Source: Ridgeia piscesae | Taxonomy: Eukaryota > Annelida > Polychaeta > Sabellida > Siboglinidae | Assembly (NCBI GenBank): GCA_025642075.2 | Contig: JAODUO010001350.1 | Coordinates: 159,304 to 223,303 of the forward strand | Direction: 5' to 3' | DNA: 64,000 nucleotides | In this document: positions 35,713-47,664 of the stretch, piece by piece | How positions within the stretch are numbered: the stretch's first letter is position 1 | Layout of the letters: each line of letters opens with the position of its first letter | Made by a program: the position numbers and the translations under genes | Notes under the pieces: model-generated | Databases searched by the model: none | What the model was told of the DNA's origin: nothing | What the model saw: the letters and a program-made list of their open reading frames with translations, nothing else

Positions 35713-36971
35713 CTTCAGTTGCCCTTGTCCTGTCAGGCTGGCGATCCTGTCCTTCAAGTGCCTGTGTGAGTTTCAGTGGCGCCCTCTTGTGTCTCTCATT
35801 TTCGGCAGTACCCGCATCTTTTGCAGTGATATTTTTGGAGGGCTGTGGGCGAAACCCCCCGTCATCTGACACCCGAGAGACTTGCAGTACATCCTCCGAC
35901 CGATTCGGTGGATGGTTCGCATTTGTGCCACCGGTAGAGCTGCACGCAACGGAAGACATGTTTGTTGAGATTTCCCGCTTGATGTACTTCACTGCATATC
36001 CGTCTGATGACGTTCTCTTGCGGAACTGTTCGCCAGGCACAGTGGCGCCATCTGGTGTCAAAACTCTGGAGTACTGGTACGTTTTCGCATCTTGCTTCAG
36101 TTCAACACACGGCTTGCTGTCACTTTTACCTGGTGTTCTTTTTGCCACCTGACTGCGGTTGTCATGGCGATGAAGTGAACCCTGATAAGTTGGCTTTGTG
36201 ACCTGTTTCACAGGCAAGTTTCAAGGACTCGGATGAGCCTCCAGACTTCATATGTGGCACACTCTTTGGAGTGTGAATGACGCCATTCGCAGGCTTCCCA
36301 GCTGACGTCTTAGTTCGTCCGTTAGCGCTCACAAGCTTTGTGAATGTCCCGTACCCGTTCATCTTCGGCACAGTGGCTCCACCTGCTGGTAAGTCCTCAA
36401 TGCGTACCTCTGTGGTCTTCGATCGAGGTGTCCTTTTCGCCACACCCACTTTACTGTCCGTTCCCAGTTTCATTTCAACAGAACGCGACTTGAAGATGCG
36501 GGATATCTTGCTCTTCCTTGATCCTGAGCCCCGATCCAGACCTGACTCGAATGTGTGCGACTTTGCGATCTTAGTGAGGGGATTAACGCTTCCATTCTGA
36601 GGCAGACTGCCATTTGACTTGTACTTGTACATCTCCTTTGCCTTCAACTTACTCTCACTTTCACAATGCTTCACCTTTGTTTGTTTACTTTCGCTTTCCT
36701 TTTCCTTCGCCTTTTCGTCTGGGGGTTTACTATCACTTTCCACGCCATCCTTTGGCCGACTGTTTCGCTGCTGGTGCAGTCTGTTTTTCATCGCCAGCAG
36801 CCTCGACATTGGCTTGACATCCTTCTGAACCTTAGGCCCGATGGTGACAGAGCCCTCCATTAGTAAACGTGTAGGTAATATATGGCTTTAAACCAAATCA
36901 CTTCCAACCTGAATCCGTCCTGTCAACTACTGACTCCAGTGTAGAACTCACATCGTCACTCTCGGGATCTC
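35713..36971 (-). CDS. Large exon of an unrecognised basic, probably disordered protein (with an apparent frameshift)
   Basis: On the minus strand this ~1.26-kb block has a polypyrimidine-like acceptor (TTGTTTTGCAG, AG at 36973-36972), an ATG at 36860, and a consensus donor CTGAAG|GTGAGT (GT at 35712-35711) leaving the coding phase at 1. An in-frame TAA lies ~24 nt upstream of the ATG, so translation probably starts there. The first 232-codon frame (36860-36162) is Lys/Ser/Arg-rich; at about 36218 the same composition continues in another frame through the donor. Both parts contain VAKRTP followed ~20-30 residues later by GATVP, an internal repeat that argues that they were one protein. One extra base near 36218 would explain the break: an assembly error or a genuine lesion. 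No catalytic domain, signal peptide or membrane segment is visible. I do not recognise the family. Confidence 0.7.
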
Positions 36972-37397
36972 CTGCAAAACAAACAACCTCATTGCAGCAA
37001 CAGACTACATGGTGATGACTCTTAAAACAAACACAGTGCTCTACTACTTACATCAACCACAACTTTGTGAGATAACACACCAAGGGTATATATAGCACAG
37101 GCCTGTGATATCTGGTCTGTCCACACACATCTCCAACATCAGGATACTTTGCAAATCAGAACACAATCTACAGCAATTTTGCTATAAGGTTCAGCTATAA
37201 ACGTTTTCACTACTGCCCCTAACAGCCGATTAGGTAACAAATACTACATGTGTGTGAGGTGAGTCACTGGTGTATTGTGCCAGCTACTGATGTGGAGCCA
37301 ATCTTTCTTTAAAACAACGTATGAAGTTTCAAACAAACATGACACAGACTGATCGGATGGAGACGTGAAAAAAAGAAGTAATTGAAATGTATTATCT
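36972..37397. other. Putative intron upstream of the large exon
   Basis: Unique sequence; nothing supported beyond the acceptor at its left border. Confidence 0.45.
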
Positions 37398-37482
37398 GCA
37401 ACAGGCCTTTATGCAGGATCAAATTTTTACCAGTCCAAAAAATCATGGATCACATTGTTACCAGTCCAAATAATCCTGGTAG
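37398..37482 (-). mobile_element. Family A fragment (reverse)
   Basis: AGGCCTTTATGCAGGATCAA followed by TTTTTACCAGTCCAAAAAAT is the inverted 3' end of the family, including the GCTTTATGCAG-like terminus; ACCAGTCCAAATAATCC recalls the 5' motif. The middle is missing. Confidence 0.6.
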
Positions 37483-37484
37483 AT

Positions 37485-38853
37485 ATGTGTGCATGCCCAT
37501 GTGTACACATACGTGTGTGCATGCCCATGTGTACACATACGTGTGTGCATGCCCATGTGTACACATACGTGTTGTGCATGCCCATGTGTACACATACGTG
37601 TGTGCATGTCCATGTCATAACTGTGTGTGCATGTCCATGTGTACACATACGTGTGTCATGTCCATGTGTACACATAGTGTGTCATGCATTGTCATGCATT
37701 TTGTGACACATACGTGTGTGCATGTCCATGTGTACACATACGTGTGTGCATGTCCATGTGTACATTTCATCATGTGTTGTGTGCATGTCCATGTGTACAC
37801 ATACGTGTGTGCATGTCCATGTGTACACATACGTGTGTGCATGTCCATGTGTACACATACGTGTGTGCATGTCCATGTGTACACATATGTGTGTGCATGT
37901 CCATGTGTACACATACGTGTGTGCATGTCCATGTGTACACATACGTGTGTGCATGTCCATGTGTACACATATGTGTGTGCATGTCCATGTGTACACATAC
38001 GTGTGTGCATGTCCATGTGTACACATACGTGTGTGCATGTCCATGTGTACACATACGTGTGTGCATGTCCATGTGTACACATACGTGTGTGCATGTCCAT
38101 GTGTACACATCGTGTGTGCATGTCCATGTGTACACATACGTGTGTGCACATTACACATTTTGTGATGTCCATGTGTACACATACGTGTGTGCATGTCCAT
38201 GTGTACACATACGTGTGTGCATGTCCATGTGTACACATACGTGTGTGCATGTCCATGTGTACACATACGTGTGTGCATGTCCATGTGTACACATACGTGT
38301 GTGCATGTCCATGTGTACACATACGTGTGTGCATGTCCATGTGTACACATACGTGTGTGCATGTCCATGTGTACACATACGTGTGTGCATGTCCATGTGT
38401 ACACATATGTGTGTGCATGTCCATGTGTACACATACGTGTGTGCATGTCCATGTGTACACATACGTGTGTGCATGCCCATGTGTACACATACGTGTGTAC
38501 ATGTCCATGTGTACACATACATGTGTGCATGTCCATGTGTACACATACGTGTGTGCATGTCCATGTGTACACATAGTGTGTGCATGTCCATGTGTACACA
38601 TACGTGTGTGCATGTCCATGTGTACACATACGTGTGTGCATGTCCATGTGTACACATACGTGTGTGCATGTCCATGTGTACACATACGTGTGTGCATGTC
38701 CATGTGTACACATACGTGTGTGCATGTCCATGTGTACACATATGTGTGTGCATGTCCATGTGTACACATACGTGTGTGCATGTCCATGTGTACACATATG
38801 TGTGTGCATGTCCATGTGTACACATACGTGTGTGCATGTCCATGTGTACACAT
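37485..38853. repeat. 28-bp minisatellite array with Z-DNA-like sequence, about 49 copies
   Basis: The unit TGTGTGCATGTCCATGTGTA plus CACATACG alternates purine and pyrimidine over all but the TCC step. Each unit also contains the 12-bp perfect palindrome ATGTGTACACAT. Interruptions occur at about 37615, 37690-37700, 37765-37780 and 38148-38163, where unit fragments such as TTTTGTGA appear. The long Cys/Val/His or Met/Thr/His frames on both strands are artefacts. If the exon at 41.58 kb belongs to the gene at 36 kb, the array lies in its intron. Confidence 0.97.
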
Positions 38854-38924
38854 ACACCCTAAGTGTTTCATTTGCCCATGCCTGTTTACACATGCGTATG
38901 ATGAGACAGATCAAAGGACAGGGG

Positions 38925-38995
38925 CAACACAGGGACAACACAGGGACAGTACAGGGACAGTACAGGGACAGTACAGGGACAGTACAGGGCAGCCC
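38925..38995. repeat. 11-bp tandem repeat
   Basis: ACAGGGACAGT repeats about six times, with an ACAACAC variant at its left edge. Confidence 0.9.
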
Positions 38996-41296
38996 CAGTC
39001 AGATCAAATGTCTGTCTGCCCAAACTAATATCAGCATCTCCAAATGACTGGTAGGCAGGTCTCTAGACAAAGCTACAATGTTTTAGAAAGCACAATAATT
39101 AGCTGGGTGGGTCCACAACTGACACCCTGCTGTCCTGGAGAAGAGGGTGTCCTCACAAGGGTGCAGAGTCCCACAAAATGTTTTGCTTGCAGACACCTCA
39201 GACCCACTTAGTACATGGTTTGTGGCAACATGTCTAGACACACAAAACGGCCTCTGAAACCACAGCAAATTGCAACGATATCCAGTTGATTCAACACCAT
39301 TGCAAATACTTTCCAAGTTTCCAACATATTCAACTGTCACCCTGTGAGACATATCTGCATGTGCCTACATCCACTAGTACAAGAAGCAGGGCCATTGTAT
39401 GTCCTGCATTGCATAGTGAAGAGTAAACTGAAGCTACCATTAGAGAAGGGGTCTTGTAGTGAGGCAGAACATGGAAAGCAATTGTTGGAAATTTGCAGTG
39501 ACTGTGACCTCATCCTGGCTGAGACCTCGTCACAGATAACAGAAAACAACTCTGGACATAGACTACATGGGTAAATTAATGCAAGGATCAGTCACCCAAA
39601 GGGTTTGGCATTAGCAGTTGCCCAAATGCCCAGGGCAACTGCAACATACTGTAGGGCAAGCCTGCGAAGACCTTTTGCCTGAAGGGTCAGGTAGATTTAC
39701 GCGCATGTCAGCTAAATCATCTAAATACTGACTTTAAACAAATGTAGTATCACTACTCAGAACTCAAGTTTGTTTAGACACTTCTCGTTGTTAATAATAA
39801 CACCTAAAAGAAAAACAGTAAATAAGAATTTGACACATGTGACACCAGTACGTGAACAAGGCCTGTAGCTGATGGGTCGAAACATCGTACTGCAAAGTAA
39901 GTTAAATTATACTACAACAAACCATTCTTGGAGCCATGAGCAATATATTCAATATAGTAAATAAGAACCCAACAGCTCTAATACCAATGTAGTTTTATAT
40001 AATGCATAATGCTAATTAGGTCACTAGGTGGCACAGGTGGGGCAGTAATCCATGATAACTGCAAATGCCAGAGGCAACCTTGTTGTGTGCAGAAAGCAAA
40101 AGTCAGATTGTGCATTGAATGTCTGTATGTGTTAGTCTGAGTTGGAGACATAACTTAGAGCCCTGGGTACATTTGTTTTATCTGCATTGCCTCAGTTCAC
40201 TCAGTTATATGAGTCCCTGTTTATAAACAGATGTGACTTTTTGAACATTAACTACACTGTGACTGAAAACTTCCCCAAGAAGTCAAGAAGACTGTTTTGT
40301 TGACTGAAGTTGAATAGGGCTGCTATGTGTAAGTCACTTTAAGCAGTCGTAAGGACTGGATACTGTTGTATATTATAATTATTATTAGAACTTAAAGGAC
40401 AAAAACGGCAACACTTTCGTATCACACACCTAATAGAGTTAATACAAAGTAACAATTTCCAAATATACTCAATTTTTTAACGTCACCAATTTACTCAGAA
40501 TGTGGCCTTAACATGTAAAATTTGAGGCCAATACATTAGCAAAAGTACCAAGTAACAGATACCAGTTTCGTCAGAAGCTATATATTGATGGCTTGCTAGC
40601 CCGGCTATTTAGACAATTATCTAGACTCAAATATAAGAAATAATGCACTAAGCAGAAAACAATACAAACTTGTTCTGATCCAGACTGATGGAAGCTTGCA
40701 GATGAGATACCACAAATTGTGTGACATGATTAACTATGTTTAGCTATGACCCTGTGGGTTATTACTGTGTGTAACATGACCACGCAATGTGTGCAAGCTG
40801 GTAAACATGCCCTTCTAATTACTGCCCCTGGCTCCCTCTCTAGTGAGAATACGGAAGTGTTTCCTAGAATGGTTCAGCTCAATTGCACCAGGTGGCCAGC
40901 GATGGCATTGTTTAGTTCACCAATATAATTCTGCACACTTAAAAAATAATCTTACTGGCCCATGAAACGCAACAGGCTATGATTCTAGTGGTTAGTAAAA
41001 TCACCCAAAATCAAAAAACTCATTCAACAGCTTAATTGGCGACTCAGAATTGTTATCAAATTGAAACATTTATGTAGGGCAAAAAATGCTATGGGACTTA
41101 TCAGTGAAAGGATCTATTTCATATTTTGGGAAACTAAATCTGATCGTAGATATTTCTGAAATATGATCATCGTAGTGAGGTATCTACATTTAAATTCTGT
41201 ATTAAAATCTGTATCAGCAAGTTTGGAAAAAGTACATAAACATATATCATGATTTGAAGAAACAACAAACTAAAAACTTTGATAAACCGCCAGCTA
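38996..41296. other. Unique AT-rich sequence
   Basis: No gene supported. GTAGCTGATGGGTCGAAAC at about 39867-39885 recurs, slightly changed, at about 53352 (AGCTGATGGGTTGAAAC), which suggests a low-copy dispersed repeat. Confidence 0.4.
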
Positions 41297-41297
41297 C

Positions 41298-41345
41298 TAA
41301 GGATTGGACGAATATTCAGTTCATATTCATAATTTGAAAAAAATT
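41298..41345 (+). mobile_element. Solo hAT-like terminal inverted repeat
   Basis: TAAGGATTGGACGAATATTC closely matches the termini of the element at 50931-51919 (TAAGGATGGGACGAA on the left; the right end read inward is TAAGGGTGGGACGAATATTC). I found no partner end nearby, so this is a fragment. Confidence 0.5.
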
Positions 41346-41576
41346 TCCTCTATTCAGTTTGAAATAATTTGAAGCTATATAAATGAAAAAATATCATTTA
41401 GATAAAACTGACACATTAATGTGACCCAATAAAACTTTTTTAGAAACATACAAACTCCTAAATAATAAAATTACCTGTAGTTGCTAAACGTTGAGGACTA
41501 TAAAATAGTCTACAAGTATTTCATAAAAGCAATCAAACACACCCTGGATGTGGTGCTCAATGACAAATGAACTCAC

Positions 41577-41640
41577 CTTGCACCTTGATGTCCCAATATA
41601 AAGAATATCTACACAGTCTCTCACTTCCAGCCTGTCTCTC
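41577..41640 (-). CDS. Candidate exon 3' border with consensus donor
   Basis: On the minus strand GGTGCAAG|GTGAGTTC gives a near-perfect donor (GT at 41576-41575). The upstream frame is open and ends in phase 1, the phase needed by the acceptor at 36972. Joining them would read ...DIKVQ, G, then DPESDD and meet a stop after 23 codons, 39 nt before the ATG at 36860. The exon could therefore be 5' leader with an upstream ORF, or an alternative coding form. The left limit of the exon (high coordinates) is not determined. Confidence 0.35.
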
Positions 41641-41855
41641 CCCTCTCCCTGACCAACTCCCAGTGTTTACAGAGAGGGAAGGCCTGTCCCAGCCTCTCCC
41701 CTCCCCCTCCCCTGCCCCAGCACCAGGGACCCACCCAGGTGTAATTAGCTGGCCCATTAGGGTGGAGTAGTTTGGCCCCAGGGCCTGTAAGCTACACCAG
41801 CTGTGTCAGTTCACTGAGGCCAGCACTGACCACTTGTTATTGTTGGCAGCACACC
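41641..41855. other. CT-rich sequence
   Basis: CCTCTCCCCTCCCCCTCCCC-type words dominate 41630-41720. No gene or repeat period is supported. Confidence 0.5.
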
Positions 41856-41857
41856 AC

Positions 41858-44800
41858 TGGTGGGGGGGGGGGACAGACAACAGCAGACAGGACAACACTG
41901 ACCACTGGTGGGGGACAGACAACAGCAGACAGGACAACACTGACCACTGGTGGGGGGACAGACAACAGCAGACAGGACAACACTGACCACTGGTGGGGGA
42001 CAGACAACAGCAGACAGGACAACACTGACCACTGGTGGGGGACAGACAACAGCAGACAGGACAACACTGACCACTGGTGGGGGGGACAGACAACAGCAGA
42101 CAGGACAACACTGACCACTGGTGGGGGACAGACAACAGCAGACAGGACAACACTGACCACTGTGGGGGGACAGACAACAGCAGACAGGACAACACTGACC
42201 ACTGGTGGGGGGCAGACAACAGCAGACAGGACAACACTGACCACTGGTGGGGGGGACAGACAACAGCAGACAGGACAACACTGACCACTGGTGGGGGACA
42301 GACAACAGCAGACAGGACAACACTGACCACTGGTGGGGGGGACAGACAACAGCAGACAGGACAACACTGACCACTGGTGGGGGACAGACAACAGCAGACA
42401 GGACAACACTGACCACTGGTGGGGGGGACAGACAACAGCAGACAGGACAACACTGACCACTGGTGGGGGGGGGGCAGACAACAGCAGACAGGACAACACT
42501 GACCACTGGTGGGGGACAGACAACAGCAGACAGGACAACACTGACCACTGGTGGGGGGACAGACAACAGCAGACAGGACAACACTGACCACTGGTGGGGG
42601 GGGGGACAGACAACAGCAGACAGGACAACACTGACCACTGGTGGGGGACAGACAACAGCAGACAGGACAACACTGACCACTGGTGGGGGGGACAGACAAC
42701 AGCAGACAGGACAACACTGACCACTGGTGGGGGGACAGACAACAGCAGACAGGACAACACTGACCACTGGTGGGGGACAGACAACAGCAGACAGGACAAC
42801 ACTGACCACTGGTGGGGGACAGACAACAGCAGACAGGACAACACTGACCACTGGTGGGGGGACAGACAACAGCAGACAGGACAACACTGACCACTGGTGG
42901 GGGGACAGACAACAGCAGACAGGACAACACTGACCACTGGTGGGGGACAGACAACAGCAGACAGGACAACACTGACCACTGGTGGGGGGGACAGACAACA
43001 GCAGACAGGACAACACTGACCACTGGTGGGGGGACAGACAACAGCAGACAGGACAACACTGACCACTGGTGGGGACAGACAACAGCAGACAGGACAACAC
43101 TGACCACTGGTGGGGACAGACAACAGCAGACAGGACAACACTGACCACTGGTGGGGGACAGACAACAGCAGACAGGACAACACTGACCACTGGTGGGGGA
43201 CAGACAACAGCAGACAGGACAACACTGACCACTGGTGGGGGGCAGACAACAGCAGACAGGACAACACTGACCACTGGTGGGGGACAGACAACAGCAGACA
43301 GGACAACACTGACCACTGGTGGGGGACAGACAACAGCAGACAGGACAACACTGACCACTGGTGGGGGACAGACAACAGCAGACAGGACAACACTGACCAC
43401 TGGTGGGGGGACAGACAACAGCAGACAGGACAACACTGACCACTGGTGGGGGACAGACAACAGCAGACAGGACAACACTGACCACTGGTGGGGGACAGAC
43501 AACAGCAGACAGGACAACACTGACCACTGGTGGGGGGACAGACAACAGCAGACAGGACAACACTGACCACTGGTGGGGGACAGACAACAGCAGACAGGAC
43601 AACACTGACCACTGGTGGGGGACAGACAACAGCAGACAGGACAACACTGACCACTGGTGGGGGACAGACAACAGCAGACAGGACAACACTGACCACTGGT
43701 GGGGACAGACAACAGCAGACAGGACAACACTGACCACTGGTGGGGGACAGACAACAGCAGACAGGACAACACTGACCACTGGTGGTGGGGACAGACAACA
43801 GCAGACAGGACAACACTGACCACTGGTGGTGGGGACAGACAACAGCAGACAGGACAACACTGACCACTGGGGGGGGACAGACAACAGCAGACAGGACAAC
43901 ACTGACCACTGGTGGTGGGGACAGACAACAGCAGACAGGACAACACTGACCACTGGTGGGGGGACAGACAACAGCAGACAGGACAACACTGACCACTGGT
44001 GGGGGGACAGACAACAGCAGACAGGACAACACTGACCACTGGTGGGGGACAGACAACAGCAGACAGGGCAACACTGACCACTGGTGGGGGACAGACAACA
44101 GCAGACAGGACAACACTGACCACTGGTGGGGGGACAGACAACAGCAGACAGGACAACACTGACCACTGGTGGGGGACAGACAACAGCAGACAGGGCAACA
44201 CTGACCACTGGTGGGGGACAGACAACAGCAGACAGGACAACACTGACCACTGGTGGGGGGGACAGACAACAGCAGACAGGACAACACTGACCACTGGTGG
44301 GGGGGACAGACAACAGCAGACAGGACAACACTGACCACTGGTGGGGGGACAGACAACAGCAGACAGGGCAACACTGACCACTGGTGGGGGGACAGACAAC
44401 AGCAGACAGGACAACACTGACCACTGGTGGGGGACAGACAACAGCAGACAGGACAACACTGACCACTGGTGGGGGGACAGACAACAGCAGACAGGACAAC
44501 ACTGACCACTGGTGGGGGGACAGACAACAGCAGACAGGGCAACACTGACCACTGGTGGGGGACAGACAACAGCAGACAGGACAACACTGACCACTGGTGG
44601 GGGACAGACAACAGCAGACAGGACAACACTGACCACTGGTGGGGGACAGACAACAGCAGACAGGACAACACTGACCACTGGTGGGGGACAGACAACAGCA
44701 GACAGGACAACACTGACCACTGGTGGGGGACAGACAACAGCAGACAGGACAACACTGACCACTGGTGGGGGGACAGACAACAGCAGACAGGACAACACTG

Positions 44801-47588
44801 ACCACTGGTGGGGGACAGACAACAGCAGACAGGACAACACTGACCACTGGTGGGGGACAGACAACAGCAGACAGGACAACACTGACCACTGGTGGGGGAC
44901 AGACAACAGCAGACAGGACAACACTGACCACTGGTGGGGGACAGACAACAGCAGACAGGACAACACTGACCACTGGTGGGGGGGACAGACAACAGCAGAC
45001 AGGACAACACTGACCACTGGTGGGGGGACAGACAACAGCAGACAGGACAACACTGACCACTGGTGGGGGGGCAGACAACAGCAGACAGGACAACACTGAC
45101 CACTGGTGGGGGGACAGACAACAGCAGACAGGACAACACTGACCACTGGTGGGGGGGCAGACAACAGCAGACAGGACAACACTGACCACTGGTGGGGGGA
45201 CAGACAACAGCAGACAGGACAACACTGACCACTGGTGGGGGGACAGACAACAGCAGACAGGGCAACACTGACCACTGGTGGGGGACAGACAACAGCAGAC
45301 AGGACAACACTGACCACTGGTGGGGGACAGACAACAGCAGACAGGACAACACTGACCACTGGTGGGGGACAGACAACAGCAGACAGGACAACACTGACCA
45401 CTGGTGGGGGACAGACAACAGCAGACAGGACAACACTGACCACTGGTGGGGGACAGACAACAGCAGACAGGACAACACTGACCACTGGTGGGGGGACAGA
45501 CAACAGCAGACAGGACAACACTGACCACTGGTGGGGGACAGACAACAGCAGACAGGACAACACTGACCACTGGTGGGGGGACAGACAACAGCAGACAGGA
45601 CAACACTGACCACTGGTGGGGACAGACAACAGCAGACAGGACAACACTGACCACTGGTGGGGGACAGACAACAGCAGACAGGACAACACTGACCACTGGT
45701 GGGGGGGACAGACAACAGCAGATAGGACAACACTGACCACTGCTGGGGGACAGACAACAGCAGATAGGACAACACTGACCACTGCTGGGGGACAGACAAC
45801 AGCAGACAGGGCAACACTGACCACTGGTGGGGGACAGACAACAGCAGACAGGACAACACTGACCACTGGTGGGGGACAGACAACAGCAGACAGGACAACA
45901 CTGACCACTGATGGGGGACAGACAACAGCAGACAGGGCAACACTGACCACTGCTGGGGGACAGACAACAGCAGACAGGACAACACTGACCACTGTGGGGG
46001 GAAAGACAACAGCAGACAGGACAACACTGACCACTGTGGGGGGAAAGACAACAGCAGACAGGACAACACTGACCACTGGTGGGGGACAGACAACAGCAGA
46101 TAGGACAACACTGACCACTGCTGGGGGACAGACAACAGCAGACAGGACAACACTGACCACTGGTGGGGGGACAGACAACAGCAGATAGGACAACACTGAC
46201 CACTGGTGGGGGACAGACAACAGCAGACAGGACAACACTGACCACTGGTGGGGGACAGACAACAGCAGACAGGACAACACTGACCACTGGTGGGGGACAG
46301 ACAACAGCAGACAGGACAACACTGACCACTGGTGGGGGACAGACAACAGCAGACAGGACAACACTGACCACTGGTGGGGGGACAGACAACAGCAGACAGG
46401 ACAACACTGACCACTGGTGGGGGGGACAGACAACAGCAGACAGGACAACACTGACCACTGGTGGGGGGGGGGCAGACAACAGCAGACAGGACAACACTGA
46501 CCACTGGTGGGGCAGACAACAGCAGACAGGACAACACTGACCACTGGTGGGGGACAGACAACAGCAGACAGGACAACACTGACCACTGGTGGGGGACAGA
46601 CAACAGCAGACAGGACAACACTGACCACTGGTGGGGGACAGACAACAGCAGACAGGACAACACTGACCACTGGTGGGGTGGCAGACAACAGCAGACAGGA
46701 CAACACTGACCACTGGTGGGGGACAGACAACAGCAGACAGGACAACACTGACCACTGGTGGGGGACAGACAACAGCAGACAGGACAACACTGACCACTGG
46801 TGGGGGTGGCAGACAACAGCAGACAGGACAACACTGACCACTGGTGGGGGTGGCAGACAACAGCAGGCAGGACAACACTGACCACTGGTGGGGGTGGCAG
46901 ACAACAGCAGACAGGACAACACTGACCACTGGTGGGGGACAGACAACAGCAGACAGGACAACACTGACCACTGGTGGGGGACAGACAACAGCAGACAGGA
47001 CAACACTGACCACTGCTGGAGGACAGACAACAGCAGATAGGACAACACTGACCACTGCTGGGGGACAGACAACAGCAGACAGGGCAACACTGACCACTGC
47101 TGGGGGACAGACAACAGCAGACAGGACAACACTGACCACTGCTGGAGGACAGACAACAGCAGATAGGACAACACTGACCACTGCTGGGGGACAGACAACA
47201 GCAGACAGGGCAACACTGACCACTGGTGGGGGACAGACAACAGCAGACAGGACAACACTGACCACTGGTGGGGGACAGACAACAGCAGACAGGACAACAC
47301 TGACCACTGGTGGGGGACAGACAACAGCAGACAGGACAACACTGACCACTGTGGGGGACAGACAACAGCAGACAGGACAACACTGACCACTGTGGGGGGA
47401 AAGACAACAGCAGACAGGACAACACTGACCACTGTGGGGGACAGACAACAGCAGACAGGCAACACTGACCACTGTGGGGGAAGAAAAACAGGACAACACT
47501 GACCACTGTGGGGGAAAGACAACAGCAGACAGGACAACACTGCCACTGTGGGGGACAGACAACAGCAGACAGGACAACACTGACCATG
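41858..47588. repeat. About 43-bp minisatellite array with variable G-runs, about 133 copies
   Basis: The unit is a run of 4 to 9 G, then ACAGACAACAGCAGACAGGA and CAACACTGACCACTGGT. Length varies almost only in the G-run, so the reading frame drifts from unit to unit. The minus strand has no stop in any of its three frames for about 5.8 kb, producing three overlapping artefactual frames of over 1,900 codons. Variant units (CAGATAGG, ACTGCTGGGGG, ACTGTGGGGGGAAAG, CAGGGCAAC) cluster near 45700-47500. A block around 44469-44801 is repeated at 45192-45524 with the same unit-length series, 723 bp away. Confidence 0.98.
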
Positions 47589-47664
47589 GTGGTTGGACAT
47601 GACCTCGAATGTCAGGATCCACTGAGGGCAGTGCACAATCATACTAGTCCAAAATGCTGTGGGG

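Noticed and set aside
37382..39047. Cys/Val/His-rich frames of up to 548 codons on both strands
   Set aside because: They are products of the 28-bp alternating repeat, open on both strands because unit variants lack stops.
41806..47642. Three overlapping minus-strand frames of over 1,900 codons, rich in Cys, Val, Leu, Ser and Pro
   Set aside because: They arise from a stop-free ~43-bp tandem repeat whose length varies in a G-run, so all three frames stay open and exchange the same three peptides. Nothing else supports a gene.
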